64,000 bases of DNA from MWDV01 sp002070715 (GTDB lineage: Bacteria > Verrucomicrobiota > Verrucomicrobiia > Limisphaerales > MWDV01). Positions within the stretch are counted from its first letter, which is position 1. Every line of letters begins with the position of its first letter. Below the pieces are notes generated by a model, which did not search any database, was not told where the DNA came from, and saw only the letters and a list, made by a program, of their open reading frames with translations. The position numbers and the translations under genes are program-made. The DNA is taken from positions 1 to 64,000 of the forward strand of contig DAONTI010000005.1 in NCBI GenBank assembly GCA_035411585.1, in the 5' to 3' direction. Shown one piece after another: positions 52,306 through 62,246 of the stretch.

Positions 52306-52449
52306 GGCTTAATGTCTATGCGAAACTGGCGAGGCTGACAATCCAAGGCGTGCGATCTGCCGGTGACGCTTTTCGTATTTCGGTCGGGCTCGGGTTGCCT
52401 GATTTGACGTAACGACGTGGTTGCAGTAATCACTGTGCTTGGACGATTT

Positions 52450-53463
52450 ATGAAAACTTGGCGCATGCAATCTCCGGGCGGGTTGGACCGCCTGGTTTTG
52501 GAAGAAACAGCGGATCCGGGAGCTCCCGGCAAGGGGGCCATCCGCGTCGCCATCAAGGCGAATTCCCTCAACTATCACGACCTGCTGGTGGCGCTCGGCA
52601 CCATTCCGACGGAGAACGGCCGCATCCTGCTTTCCGACGGGGCCGGCGTGGTGGAGGCCGTGGGCGAAGGCGTGGAAGAATTCAAAGTTGGTGATGCGGT
52701 GGTTTCGACGTTTTTTCCCATCTGGCTGGCGGGGGCGCCCATCCCGGCAGCCGGTGGGTTCCAACACACTCCGGGTGACGGAGTGGACGGCATGGCGGCA
52801 AAATATGTGGTGCGCCCCACGACGGCGTTCACGCACGCACCCCGCGGCTGGACGCATCCGCAGGCGGCGACGATTCCCACTTCCGCGTTGACAGCGTGGC
52901 GGGCCCTGGTGGTGGATGGAGGATTGAAAGCCGGCGAAACCGTGCTCGTTCAGGGAACGGGCGGGGTTTCGATTGCCGCCCTGCAAATCGCCAAGGGAAT
53001 GGGCGCCAAGGTGATTGCCACCTCTTCTTCCGACGAAAAACTGGAGCGCGCCCGGAAGCTGGGGGCCGACTTTACCATCAACTACCGGCAGGAGCGGGAT
53101 TGGGGAAAGAAAGCGTTCGCCTTGACCGGCGGACTGGGCGTGGATCACGTCATCGAGGTCGGCGGGCCGGCCACCTTGGAGCAATCACTCCGGGCCTTGA
53201 AGGTGGGCGGGCATGTCGCCCTGATCGGGGTATTGTCGGGCACGGCCGGAGAGCTGCCCATCATGCTGGCGCTGCTCAAGCAGGCCAGGATCGGGGCTTT
53301 GATCGTGGGGAGCCGTCGGGATCAGCAGGATTTTGTTCGCGCCTTGGAAGTGATGGCTGCCGCGCCGGTGGTGGACCAGATTTATCCGGCGGCTGAACTG
53401 GTCGAGGCCTTCCGCCATCTGCAAAGCGGGCGGCATTTTGGGAAAATCTGCATCGAATGGTAG
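52450..53463 (+). CDS. MDR-family NAD(P)-dependent oxidoreductase
   Basis: 337 residues from ATG 52450. Medium-chain dehydrogenase/reductase of the zinc-independent, quinone-oxidoreductase-like branch: VAIKANSLNYHDLLVALG, DGAGVVEAVGEGVEEFKVGD, TSALTAWRALVVDGGLKAGE, VLVQGTGGVSIAALQIAKGM (nucleotide-binding GTGGV), GGLGVDHVIEVGG and HLQSGRHFGKICIEW. The Cys ligands of the structural zinc loop are absent. The substrate is not determinable. It is divergent from the DUF4832 gene. Confidence 0.88.
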   Translation: MKTWRMQSPGGLDRLVLEETADPGAPGKGAIRVAIKANSLNYHDLLVALGTIPTENGRILLSDGAGVVEAVGEGVEEFKVGDAVVSTFFPIWLAGAPIPAAGGFQHTPGDGVDGMAAKYVVRPTTAFTHAPRGWTHPQAATIPTSALTAWRALVVDGGLKAGETVLVQGTGGVSIAALQIAKGMGAKVIATSSSDEKLERARKLGADFTINYRQERDWGKKAFALTGGLGVDHVIEVGGPATLEQSLRALKVGGHVALIGVLSGTAGELPIMLALLKQARIGALIVGSRRDQQDFVRALEVMAAAPVVDQIYPAAELVEAFRHLQSGRHFGKICIEW

Positions 53464-53542
53464 GTTCGTTGCCGGTGTGAATCCCGAACGCTTCGACAAA
53501 CGGGTGCCCAGTCTTTGAGCCCAGACGTGGGTTGCGCGCGAG

Positions 53543-53821
53543 TCAGTTCCTTTCGTCCGGTTCGGGCCGATGCCGTTTCAGGCCGACTTCGTGGGCGATG
53601 TCATCCAATTCCTCGCGGCTCACGTTATCCAGGGTTTTGCCTTTGGAACTGAGCTTTTCGTTGATCTTGACGACCTTCTCAGTCATGGCCTCGTGCGTTT
53701 CCTGCGTGCCGCCTGCCAGCACGAAATTCGGGCCCGCCGTGAGCCGACGATGTCCATCGGTATCCAATCCCACGCCCAGCAGCAGGGCCTTGCCCTTTCG
53801 CGGTTTCTTTGCCTTCGCCAT
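53543..53821 (-). CDS. Small conserved hypothetical protein
   Basis: 92 residues, very basic at both ends. MAKAKKPRKGKALLLGVGLD begins it, then GHRRLTAGPNFVLAGGTQET (a plausible beta-hairpin), then a helix EAMTEKVVKINEKLSSKGKT and LDNVSREELDDIAHEVG. No known domain. The clean start, charged helical design and position between convergent genes support a real gene. Confidence 0.65.
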   Translation of the reverse strand: MAKAKKPRKGKALLLGVGLDTDGHRRLTAGPNFVLAGGTQETHEAMTEKVVKINEKLSSKGKTLDNVSREELDDIAHEVGLKRHRPEPDERN

Positions 53822-53960
53822 ACCTCACGATTGCGGTTCGCGCGCCTTTCTGCAACCGACAAATTTCAAAATCCGTCCGGGGTTGCGGTGGGTGAACCGG
53901 TTTGCCGGCCCGATTTAAGCGTTGCCCCCTCCGCAATTGTCCTCGAATAATCCTCGCCCC

Positions 53961-55160
53961 ATGCAGTTGATCCAGACGACACGGTGCCAAAGTGGATGGC
54001 GGGGAATGGCTTTGTTCCTTCTCGTCGTTGGCGGGATTGTGGCCAGTCACGGCGAACCGGCTGCCCGCCCAAGCTGGCAATGGTCTGAAATATCCGCAGC
54101 TGCGGGCGGCGGCAAAGGCGCGGCGCAACTGGCCTCCGGCGACATTCTGACCACGCGCATGCGGCGCACGGCGCAAGGTGTGCAGGTGGTTTGCGCGCGC
54201 AGTGTGGATGGGGGCCGGCACTGGCAGGATGAGGCTGTGATTGCCAGTGAAACCGGCGTGGACGCGGATTTGGGCGATGGGCATTTGCTCGCGTTACCCA
54301 ACGGCGAGGTACTTTACAGTTACCGACACAACCGGCTGCAAACCAATGCCGCCGGGCGGCGCACTTACTCGATCCGCGTGGCGGTGAGCCGCGATGCGGG
54401 CCAAACCTGGCAGCCGCACAGCGTGGTTGCCCAATCCACCCATGATCCGGTCCGCGAACCGGAGGCCCTTCGCGGATTGTGGTCGAGTTTTCTGCTGCGT
54501 TTGCGCGACGGTACCTTGCATTGTTACTACGACGACGAAGACACGCCGCATCGGCGCGGCTTTTTCCGTCATCAATGGCTGACGCGGAAAACGTGGGATG
54601 CCGCCGCGCATCGCTGGCGGCGCCCGGTCACCGTATCCCGGGCGCTTAATGCGCGCCACCTTTCCCGCGACGGCATGCCCAGTGTGGTGGAACTGCCGTC
54701 GGGCCGGTTGCTGTGCGTTATGGAAAGCGTGCAGACCGCACCGCCGCACGCCAATTGCCTGCGCGCCGTCACGAGTGACAATGGCGGTCGCACCTGGAGC
54801 TGGCGCCGCACCGAGCGCGCGATTGTCTATGCTCCCCAGCGGGAGAATTCCCTGGCGGTTTCGCCGTGGCTCGCGCGGTTGCCAGATGGCCGGTTGTTAT
54901 GCGTGTTTACGACGGATGAAGAGCGGGACACGCCGAGCCGGCCCGGCACGCCGCCCAGGGCCTTCCGCATGGATGTGAAATGCCTGTTCAGCGACGACAA
55001 CGGACAAACCTGGCCCGGCCCCCCACAAACGATCTTTGCGGAGGCACATCGCAATTACGCCCCAGGCGCGTTGGTGTTGCGCGACGGCAGTGTTTTGGTG
55101 ACGTGTATGAGTTTTGACCGCGCCGGCCACCGGGCGTTCCGGGGCGTCAGCGCACCTTGA
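53961..55160 (+). CDS. Secreted sialidase-superfamily (BNR/Asp-box) protein
   Basis: 399 residues from ATG 53961. A hydrophobic segment (MALFLLVVGGIVASHGEPA) is the signal peptide. The mature protein is a six-bladed propeller with Asp-box repeats SVDGGRHW, SRDAGQTW, SDNGGRTW and SDDNGQTW, plus FRHQWLTRKTWDAAAHRW-type blades. Related proteins are exo-sialidases or neuraminidase-like glycan hydrolases; the catalytic Arg triad cannot be confirmed. Its 3' end overlaps the convergent rhamnosidase gene by 14 bases. Confidence 0.8.
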   Translation: MQLIQTTRCQSGWRGMALFLLVVGGIVASHGEPAARPSWQWSEISAAAGGGKGAAQLASGDILTTRMRRTAQGVQVVCARSVDGGRHWQDEAVIASETGVDADLGDGHLLALPNGEVLYSYRHNRLQTNAAGRRTYSIRVAVSRDAGQTWQPHSVVAQSTHDPVREPEALRGLWSSFLLRLRDGTLHCYYDDEDTPHRRGFFRHQWLTRKTWDAAAHRWRRPVTVSRALNARHLSRDGMPSVVELPSGRLLCVMESVQTAPPHANCLRAVTSDNGGRTWSWRRTERAIVYAPQRENSLAVSPWLARLPDGRLLCVFTTDEERDTPSRPGTPPRAFRMDVKCLFSDDNGQTWPGPPQTIFAEAHRNYAPGALVLRDGSVLVTCMSFDRAGHRAFRGVSAP

Positions 55161-57954
55161 ATTCGTATTGGCCCGAGCCGACGGTGAACACCGTGGCCCG
55201 GTCGGTTTTCCGCAACAAACGAACCCCGGGCGCACGTTCCGCAGGGCGGCCGCTTTCCGTGATCGTTGCGTCCGCCACGGCGGGAACATGCACTGTCGCG
55301 GTGGCGTTCGCGGGGATCGTCACGCGCAATTTGAATTCACTTCCGGTTTTCTCCCACGCGCTCGCCACCCGTCCGCGCACAGATTGATAACTGGCTTTCG
55401 CCCACTGCAAATCCCCGACGGGCTGTGGTTGGATGAGGATCTGGTCAAACCCCACCGCTTCGGGCGCGGGCGCGATGCCGGCCAGCGCTTTGTAAAACCA
55501 TTCACTGACCGAACCGAACATCGGGTGGTTGTGCGAATAGGTGTTGTCGCTGAACGCCCAATGTTCCCAGAGCGTGGTGGCCCCTTTTTCAAGCATGTAA
55601 CCCCAGCCGGGAAACGTGCGTTGATTCACCATAGCATAGGCGGTATCAGCGCGACCGGCTTCGGTCAGTACGTGCAACAGATATTTGGTGCCGAAAATCC
55701 CGGTGGTGAGATGCCCATCCTGTGCGGCGATGTCGCGGAGCAATACCTCGAGCGCTTGGGATTTTTCCGCCGCTGGGACCAACCCATGATACAAGGCGAA
55801 CGCCTGACAAGCTTGGGAGGCGATGTCGTAACGCCCCGTGCCGGCTTCCAGAAACTTCCGGTTGAACGCCGCTTGAATGTCCCGCAGTTGAGCCTCTGCG
55901 GCCAACGCGTCGCCGTCCCGCCCCAACGCCCGGGCCAGTTGCGCGAACAATTGGACGTTAAAATAATAAAACGCCGTGCCCGTCAGCGCGCGAGGTTTGG
56001 GGGCCAGACTTTCGTGATCGCTGATGCCGTTGTCGAGGATGCCATCCCGCGCTTGCTCGTGCAGCAGTGCAATCCAGCGTTTCGTCGCCGCGTAGTGTTC
56101 TTCGGCCAGGCGGTGCTCGCCGTAATACTGGCGGAGTTGCCAAAGCAACAGCGGCTGTGCGGTGCCCCACCCGACGGGGCCGGATTGTTCTCCCAGACCT
56201 TCGTCGCTGATGCCGACGTAGGGTGCGGTTTCGGTGAACCCGCCGTTGGGGCGTACGTCGTCCACCAGGTCCTGCGCCGCCTTGGCATAAAACCGCGCCA
56301 TGTCGAAATTCAACATCGCCATCTCGCTCGAAGTGACGATGTCCCCGCCGTACCCCAGTTTCTCGCGGTGCGGGCAGTCCGATTGCACGCTGAACAGGTT
56401 GGCCAACAATGTCCATTGCGTCATCTGTTGGATGCGGTTGAACATCGGGTTGGAACATTCAAACGATCCGACGGGGGTGACATCAGCATTGAGCCGCAGG
56501 CCTTCCAACGCTCCCAGAGTCGGTCGGCCGGGAAAGCCGGTGACCTCGACGTAACGGAATCCGTGAAAGGTAAAACGCGGGGTGAAAATTTCAGTGCCCT
56601 GTCCCTTCAGGATATATTCATCGAGTTGAAACGCCGTCTTGGGTTGGCCCTGGCCCTCGTAGCGGTAATCTTTTCCACCGCCTTTGATCTGTCCGCACAC
56701 CGCGGTCATGCCATTGAGCGTGCCGTCGTCGTACAGTAATTCGCCCGAGCGCAACCGGACCCGCGTTCCAGCCGGGCCTTTCACCCGCAAGCGCGCCCAA
56801 CCCGCAAAATTTTGGCCGAAATCGAAAATGAACACGCCCGGCTGCGGTTCGGTGAGACGCACAGGCGCCAGCCGGCGGGTTACCCGGATGGGCGGGGCGT
56901 CTTGGGCGCGGAGCGGGCCGAGTTTGGGTTCGGTCGCGAGCACGGCGGATTCCCACGCCGCGTCATCAAACCCGGCTTGGTCCCAACCGGGTTGCTCGTG
57001 GCGGGCGTCATAGACTTCACCGAGAAAAATGCTGTTGCGTCGGATGGGGCCGTCGCCCACGCGCCAGGATTCGTCGGTGACAATGGTTTCGGTTGAACCG
57101 TCGGTGAACTCAATGACCAGTTGCAGCAGGGCGCGCGGTTCGCCAATGGTCAGGGCGTCGCGGGGATTGATCCGGCCCCACATGCGCAGCGGCAATGGAT
57201 TGAACCAACCATTGCCCAGCATGAAGCCCACCGCGTTGCGCCCCCGTTTGAGTTGGGCGGTCACGTCGTAGGTGGAATACAACACGCGCCGGGAATAGCG
57301 GGTCCACCCGGGATCGAGCACTTGGTCGCCCACTTTAGCGCCGTTCAACCGGAGTTCGTAGTAACCCAGTCCGCTGACATAAGCGCGGGCCCGGGCCACT
57401 TTTTTATCGAGGGTGAATTCTTTGCGAAAGAGGGGCGCGGGATGGTCGTCGAACATGTGTTCTTCAGCCAGCGGCGCCGGCGCGGAACGCTGAATCCAAT
57501 GCGCCTGCCAATCCTCCGGGGAAAGCAGCGCCATTTCAAACCAAGCGGGCGCGCTGGAGCGCGAAACTTTGCCGGCGGCGTCCCACGCGCGAACCTTCCA
57601 CCAGACGCGTTGTCCGGGGCGCAACGATCGGCCCGCGTAGGGGACGTGAACGGACGCGCGCGAATGGACCTTGCCGCTGTCCCATAAATCAATCTCCCCG
57701 CGCGCCAGCCGGGCGGGACTGGAACTGACGAAAATTTGATAGGCGGTTTGGATTTCGCCGCGGCGTGAAGATTGAAGCCCCCAACTGAAACGCGGTTGAG
57801 GAGTGTCCAGTCCCAAAGGGTTCACCCGAGATTCGCAACGCAACTCGGTAATCGTCACATCGGCGCGGGCGTTTCCGCCGAAGCCGGGCAACCATCCCAA
57901 GAGACCGGCCAGCGCAAGCCACGCGGCAAAAGGAATAACTGGTGGCGTTTTCAT
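55147..57954 (-). CDS. Secreted alpha-L-rhamnosidase (GH78)
   Basis: 935 residues with signal peptide (FAAWLALAGLLGWLPG). GH78 layout: N-terminal beta domains (LRCESRVNPLGLDTPQPRFS, WKVRAWDAAGK), the rhamnosidase N domain (RARAYVSGLGYYELRLNGAK, VLDPGWTRYSRRVLYSTYDV), then the alpha/alpha barrel with SVQSDCPHREKLGYGGD, the family acid signature, and later HNHPMFGSVSEWFYKALAGI. It releases L-rhamnose from plant or algal polysaccharides and glycosides. It is followed 18 bases later by the glycosyltransferase gene on the same strand's upstream side. Confidence 0.93.
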   Translation of the reverse strand: MKTPPVIPFAAWLALAGLLGWLPGFGGNARADVTITELRCESRVNPLGLDTPQPRFSWGLQSSRRGEIQTAYQIFVSSSPARLARGEIDLWDSGKVHSRASVHVPYAGRSLRPGQRVWWKVRAWDAAGKVSRSSAPAWFEMALLSPEDWQAHWIQRSAPAPLAEEHMFDDHPAPLFRKEFTLDKKVARARAYVSGLGYYELRLNGAKVGDQVLDPGWTRYSRRVLYSTYDVTAQLKRGRNAVGFMLGNGWFNPLPLRMWGRINPRDALTIGEPRALLQLVIEFTDGSTETIVTDESWRVGDGPIRRNSIFLGEVYDARHEQPGWDQAGFDDAAWESAVLATEPKLGPLRAQDAPPIRVTRRLAPVRLTEPQPGVFIFDFGQNFAGWARLRVKGPAGTRVRLRSGELLYDDGTLNGMTAVCGQIKGGGKDYRYEGQGQPKTAFQLDEYILKGQGTEIFTPRFTFHGFRYVEVTGFPGRPTLGALEGLRLNADVTPVGSFECSNPMFNRIQQMTQWTLLANLFSVQSDCPHREKLGYGGDIVTSSEMAMLNFDMARFYAKAAQDLVDDVRPNGGFTETAPYVGISDEGLGEQSGPVGWGTAQPLLLWQLRQYYGEHRLAEEHYAATKRWIALLHEQARDGILDNGISDHESLAPKPRALTGTAFYYFNVQLFAQLARALGRDGDALAAEAQLRDIQAAFNRKFLEAGTGRYDIASQACQAFALYHGLVPAAEKSQALEVLLRDIAAQDGHLTTGIFGTKYLLHVLTEAGRADTAYAMVNQRTFPGWGYMLEKGATTLWEHWAFSDNTYSHNHPMFGSVSEWFYKALAGIAPAPEAVGFDQILIQPQPVGDLQWAKASYQSVRGRVASAWEKTGSEFKLRVTIPANATATVHVPAVADATITESGRPAERAPGVRLLRKTDRATVFTVGSGQYEFKVR

Positions 57955-57972
57955 GTGAGGAGCAGGGCAGAC

Positions 57973-59544
57973 TTAATCGGCGGCCGGCCGGAGATGCGCG
58001 CGCGCGTTCTTTTCCAGCCAGGCTTTCCACAATTCCAACTCGACGTACAGTTCCAGAAACACGCGCGCCCGGTGTTCATACAAGCCGGCCATCAGCCATT
58101 TTTTGTCGGAGCGCTCGTCCAGATACGCTCCCAAGCGGGCGGCGGAAACAACCACCGGCGCGAATGGATCGTCGGGGAGCGACTCATACCAGCCCACCCG
58201 GGTCAGGTCGCGGAAATACCACGGCAGGGGCCAGTAATCGCTGTCAGGAGCGGCGACTTTCACCAGCATGCGCGGACCGTCCGGATGGATTTGCGCCAGT
58301 TGTTCCACTTGTTCCACCAAGCGCAGCAGATCGGGCGACGTTTGGGCATAGACATACGGGTTGCGCCAATCCGCAGCCCGCACAAAGTTCGCCTGCCACG
58401 TCTGCCAGCCCAGATGAATTCCCCCTGCCAGCAAGACGACGCTCAAGATGATTTTTGCCGGCAACGAACGGATCCATTGAAACAAAGCCACCGTTCCCAC
58501 GCCCGCCAACACGATCCAACCGTGCCAAAAACCGACGAGGCACCAAGGCGTTTTGTAAGCGATCAAACAATAGATCGCGGTGAGCCCGAGGGTGTAAAGG
58601 GCCAGGATCCGGATCAACGGCACCCGGGCTTGGGACACGCCCCGTCGTGTGGCCGCGGCGAGCATGCCCACGCCGCCCAAAAGCAAAATCAAACCCTCGC
58701 TCCACCACAGCCCTTTGGGCCGGTGAAAGCACAAGAGCCGTTCCAGATAGAAATACCAGGGATGAATGTGCGGGGAATCGCCGGCGGCACGTTGCATCCA
58801 GGGAATATAAGTGCGCAGGGAATCAAGGGGGCCGGAGGGATTGGTGAGAAAAGAGGTGAACAACAGTTGCGATAGGACAATCGCCGCAGCCAGGGCGGCC
58901 ACCAAAGGCCATCCCCAACACGCCCGCGCCCAAGCGCGCACGGTTTTCAAACCGCCTTCCCCCCACGCGGTCAAGATCAGCGCCCCGACCAAGGCCACCA
59001 GACAGAAAATGAAGGTTTCTTTGGTGGCATACATCAGTCCCACGCCAGCGCCGGCGACGCCCGCCCACAGGATGCGCCGGGTTTGTGTCCATCGCCACGC
59101 GCCCACTCCTGCCAGCAGCGTAAAAAACGCCAGCAACATTTCGTGGATGTAATGCCGGCTGTAATAGACGAGGGCAGGGGAAAGCGCCGTCAACAACGCC
59201 GCCACGAGCGCGGCCCGCCGCCCCAAACCGTCCGCGAGTCCCGCCAATAAAAGAATCAACCCCACGCCGAACAAAGCCGGCGTGAGGCGAAGTGTGGTTT
59301 CGCGCAGGGCGCTGAAGCTGCGCGTGCCGCTTAGCCAGAGCAGCGGCAGATTGGCATAGTAAAGCGTCGGCCCGTGGTATTCGTGGGGATTGTAACGGTA
59401 GCGTTTATCGCTCCAGTAATCGCTGAGCCGGATGGCGTTGACCGCCTCATCCGAGTGCAACGGCCGCACCGCCAACCGGGTGCTGCGAATTCCCAGTCCC
59501 GCGACGGCTACGAGGCAGAGGGCCAACGCCCAGCCGCGGTTCAT
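57973..59544 (-). CDS. TIGR03663/Agl23-like membrane glycosyltransferase-family protein
   Basis: 523 residues with about ten membrane helices. Begins MNRGWALALCLVAVAGLGIR with the GT39-like acidic loop LHSDEAVNAIRLSDYW, then YNPHEYHGPTLYYANLPLLW, FSALRETTLRLTPALFGVG, SPALVYYSRHYIHEMLLAFF and MYATKETFIFCLVALVGALI. This matches the TIGR03663 group of polyprenyl-sugar-using GT-C enzymes, whose acceptors are unknown. Its start overlaps the stop of the discoidin gene by four bases, so the two are coupled. Confidence 0.8.
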   Translation of the reverse strand: MNRGWALALCLVAVAGLGIRSTRLAVRPLHSDEAVNAIRLSDYWSDKRYRYNPHEYHGPTLYYANLPLLWLSGTRSFSALRETTLRLTPALFGVGLILLLAGLADGLGRRAALVAALLTALSPALVYYSRHYIHEMLLAFFTLLAGVGAWRWTQTRRILWAGVAGAGVGLMYATKETFIFCLVALVGALILTAWGEGGLKTVRAWARACWGWPLVAALAAAIVLSQLLFTSFLTNPSGPLDSLRTYIPWMQRAAGDSPHIHPWYFYLERLLCFHRPKGLWWSEGLILLLGGVGMLAAATRRGVSQARVPLIRILALYTLGLTAIYCLIAYKTPWCLVGFWHGWIVLAGVGTVALFQWIRSLPAKIILSVVLLAGGIHLGWQTWQANFVRAADWRNPYVYAQTSPDLLRLVEQVEQLAQIHPDGPRMLVKVAAPDSDYWPLPWYFRDLTRVGWYESLPDDPFAPVVVSAARLGAYLDERSDKKWLMAGLYEHRARVFLELYVELELWKAWLEKNARAHLRPAAD

Positions 59545-60239
59545 GGGGCCGGCAGCGCGTAAACCTCCAGTTCCTGCCAGCAGTTGAGCGCGCTCAGGCT
59601 GCTGCCGTTAGTGTAGGCCCGCACGTAACGCCCCTTCACACCCTTCGCATCCACGATTTTTCCTTCGTGGGTTTCAAAATACTCGCGGTCGGTGCCCACG
59701 CCCAAGCCGGAGGAATTGTCCACGTCATTATTGAAGACGGTCGTCACGTGATCTTTGAATTCCGGATCCGCCGACACCTGCACAATGACATCGCGCATCA
59801 CCTGGATGTACCGGTGATCGTGCCACATGACGATGGCATGGATGGCGTAGGTCTGGCCCAAGTCCACCTGTACCCATTGGGTGCCTTTCTTCATCTCAAC
59901 CGCGTCATAATCAAACGCCTCTTTTTGGCCGTCGGTGATCTGATTAAGTTCGCCTTGGAATGGCTTGACGCTGCTGGTGACCGGTTTGTTGAGGGCCACG
60001 TTCTTCACGCCCTTGGCGGTCATGAACGGCGGACGCGGCTTGTCGGAAAGCGGTTCAATCGTTGCGCCCGTGGGCAAGTCTTCCGGGGTGCCTTTGAGCG
60101 TGGGCGCGGGCAGAGTGAGGTTCAAAACTTCTTGGTCATCGGCCGCCGCCGCGGAAAAAGCGGTCAACAAGAGATGCACGGCCATACCGGTGGCGACGAG
60201 CGCTGAAAGTTTACCAAAGAGATGCAGCTTCATTTTCAT
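59541..60239 (-). CDS. Secreted discoidin (F5/8 type C)-like protein
   Basis: 232 residues. Signal peptide ALVATGMAVHLLLTAFSAAA. From residue 75 a single discoidin-like domain: VALNKPVTSSVKPFQGELNQ, ITDGQKEAFDYDAVEMKKGT, WVQVDLGQTYAIHAIVMWHD, VKGRYVRAYTNGSSLSALNC and WQELEVYAL. Such domains bind carbohydrate or surface ligands. It overlaps the downstream TIGR03663 gene by four bases, which suggests they modify or recognise the same surface glycan. Confidence 0.85.
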   Translation of the reverse strand: MKMKLHLFGKLSALVATGMAVHLLLTAFSAAAADDQEVLNLTLPAPTLKGTPEDLPTGATIEPLSDKPRPPFMTAKGVKNVALNKPVTSSVKPFQGELNQITDGQKEAFDYDAVEMKKGTQWVQVDLGQTYAIHAIVMWHDHRYIQVMRDVIVQVSADPEFKDHVTTVFNNDVDNSSGLGVGTDREYFETHEGKIVDAKGVKGRYVRAYTNGSSLSALNCWQELEVYALPAP

Positions 60240-60648
60240 TATATTCTCAACGTTTCAAATATCCCTATCTGGATAACGGATATGTCCGCCGACCGAAAGA
60301 CAATTTTCCGCACCGGCCCGACATCTTTCAGACGGTAAAAGCCGCTTCATTATTCGGCGGTCGCCCTTGCCGCGCCTTGGGATCGTGGGTTTTGCCGGGG
60401 TTGGTTGAACCGTAATTTTAACGAGGACCGGGTTAGGCCACAGGAGGTGATACCCAGCCGCCGGAGCAAAGACGCTTGTCATCCGCGCCCCGACGGCGCA
60501 AGGTAGGGCCGACCGAACGGGGCAACCATGATCACAACGTCGCGTTCCCTTGATGTGGGTGAAATCCGGCGGATTCGCCGCCGGAAGACAATTGCGGGGT
60601 CAACAACCCGCCGGTCATGAAGTATTATCAACCCGAAGTCGCTTTCGC
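60240..60648. other. Divergent spacer with a hairpin
   Basis: 409 bases between the divergent discoidin and MCP genes. A perfect 8-bp stem (TCCGGCGG/CCGCCGGA, loop ATTCG) at 60565-60585 lies in the MCP leader. No gene is convincing. Confidence 0.45.
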
Positions 60649-62244
60649 ATGAAACACGCAACCCTGAGCCAACGACTCCGCAGCCCGGTCTACCTGATGG
60701 TAGGTTTTCTTCTGCTGGGCATGGGCTGTGCGCTCTGGACCCAGCATCGGTACGCCCAGGCGCAACACCGGGTGGAAGATCTCGCCACCCTGGCACACCG
60801 GGTCCATTTTGACCTGTTACAGATGAGCGAATCCCTGCGGGGGTTGCTGCTGGATCCGCACAGTGTGACGGAGCAAAAACGGCGCCGCGACGCCGAGGAC
60901 GATCTCGTGAGAACCCTCAATGACATTGAGACGCGGTTTCCCCATCAACCCGACCTGATCAGCCGCGTGCGCACCCTGCGCGAGTATGCGGAGAAACATC
61001 TGGCCGTCTTCCAAACCCAGGTGCTGCGGGAGCTGGAGAATAATCCCGAAAAAGCCTTGGAATGGTACACCCAAAAACGCGCGGAAACCATCCGGTTGCG
61101 CGACCGGTATCTCCAGGATTTTGCCGAACGGGTGGCAGTGGTGAAATCGCAGGAAACGGACGCTGGGCGCAAAGCCACGGTGTTGGGTACGGTGGGGGTG
61201 TTGGTCGCCCTTCTGCTCGCCGGGTTGACCGTGCATATGCATGCCCGCGCCCTGATGCGGCCGTTGGGGGAATTAAGCGCCGCACTGGAGCGCATGCGCC
61301 AGGGGGATTTCAGCCAGCGCATCCAATGGCACCGCACCGATCAATACGGTGTCATTGGCGAGGGATTGAACCGGCTGGCGGATGACCTCTCGAAGCTCGT
61401 CGGCCAAGTGCAACGGTCGGGCATCCAAGTGAACACCACCATCACCGAAGTCTCCGCCACCTCCCGCGAGCAACAGAGCACCACCACCGCCATCGCCGCC
61501 ACCACCGTCGAAATCGGCGCCACTTCCAAGGAGATTTCGGCCACGTCCCGCGAACTGGTGCAGACCATGAGCGAGGTGGCCGATGTGGCCGGTGAAACCG
61601 CCCACCTGGCCAACCGCGGCCAGACCGCCCTTACCCGCATGGAGGCCATCATGCGCGAAATCATGGAAGCCTCCGGCGGTGTCACCGCCAAGCTGGCTGT
61701 GCTGAACGAGAAAACCACCAACATCAACTCCGTGGTCACGACCATTACCAAGGTCGCGGATCAAACCAATCTGCTCTCGCTCAACGCGGCCATTGAAGCG
61801 GAGAAAGCCGGGGAGTACGGACTGGGGTTTGCGGTGGTGGCCATGGAAATCCGCCGGCTCGCCGATCAAACCGCAGTGGCCACGTACGACATCGAAAAGA
61901 TGGTCAAAGAGATGCAATCCGCCGTGGCGGCGGGGGTGATGGGAATGGACAAATTTTCCGAGGACGTGCGGCGTGGCGCGGCGGAAATCCGTCAGGTCAG
62001 CATTCAACTGGCGCAAATCATTCATCAGGTCCAAACCCTGACGCCGCGGTTCCAAACCGTAAACGAAGGGATGCAAACCCAGGCCGCCGGCGCGCAACAG
62101 ATCAGCGAAACCCTGGTGCAACTCAGTGAATCAGCCCATCAAACCGCCGAATCTCTGCGCCAGTCCAATCTGGCCATCGAACAATTGAACGAAGCCGCCC
62201 GGACACTGCAAGCCAGTGTGGCGCGGTTTAAGCTGGAGTCTTAG
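60649..62244 (+). CDS. Methyl-accepting chemotaxis protein (WspA-like)
   Basis: 531 residues from ATG 60649. Membrane helix 1 is near residues 14-34 (PVYLMVGFLLLGMGC); a helical periplasmic sensor follows (EDLATLAHRVHFDLLQMSES), then helix 2 (ATVLGTVGVLVALLLAGLTV), a HAMP domain (RPLGELSAALERMRQGDFSQ) and a long signalling hairpin whose tip reads ADQTNLLSLNAAIEAEKAGE. QQSTTTAIAATTVEIGATSK and SRELVQTMSEVADVAGET are typical of WspA receptors. It drives a CheA-type kinase through the CheW encoded just downstream. Confidence 0.9.
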   Translation: MKHATLSQRLRSPVYLMVGFLLLGMGCALWTQHRYAQAQHRVEDLATLAHRVHFDLLQMSESLRGLLLDPHSVTEQKRRRDAEDDLVRTLNDIETRFPHQPDLISRVRTLREYAEKHLAVFQTQVLRELENNPEKALEWYTQKRAETIRLRDRYLQDFAERVAVVKSQETDAGRKATVLGTVGVLVALLLAGLTVHMHARALMRPLGELSAALERMRQGDFSQRIQWHRTDQYGVIGEGLNRLADDLSKLVGQVQRSGIQVNTTITEVSATSREQQSTTTAIAATTVEIGATSKEISATSRELVQTMSEVADVAGETAHLANRGQTALTRMEAIMREIMEASGGVTAKLAVLNEKTTNINSVVTTITKVADQTNLLSLNAAIEAEKAGEYGLGFAVVAMEIRRLADQTAVATYDIEKMVKEMQSAVAAGVMGMDKFSEDVRRGAAEIRQVSIQLAQIIHQVQTLTPRFQTVNEGMQTQAAGAQQISETLVQLSESAHQTAESLRQSNLAIEQLNEAARTLQASVARFKLES

Positions 62245-62246
62245 GC

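Noticed and set aside
55114..56739. 541-codon plus-strand frame opposite the rhamnosidase
   Set aside because: Antisense shadow; the rhamnosidase frame shows complete GH78 motifs.
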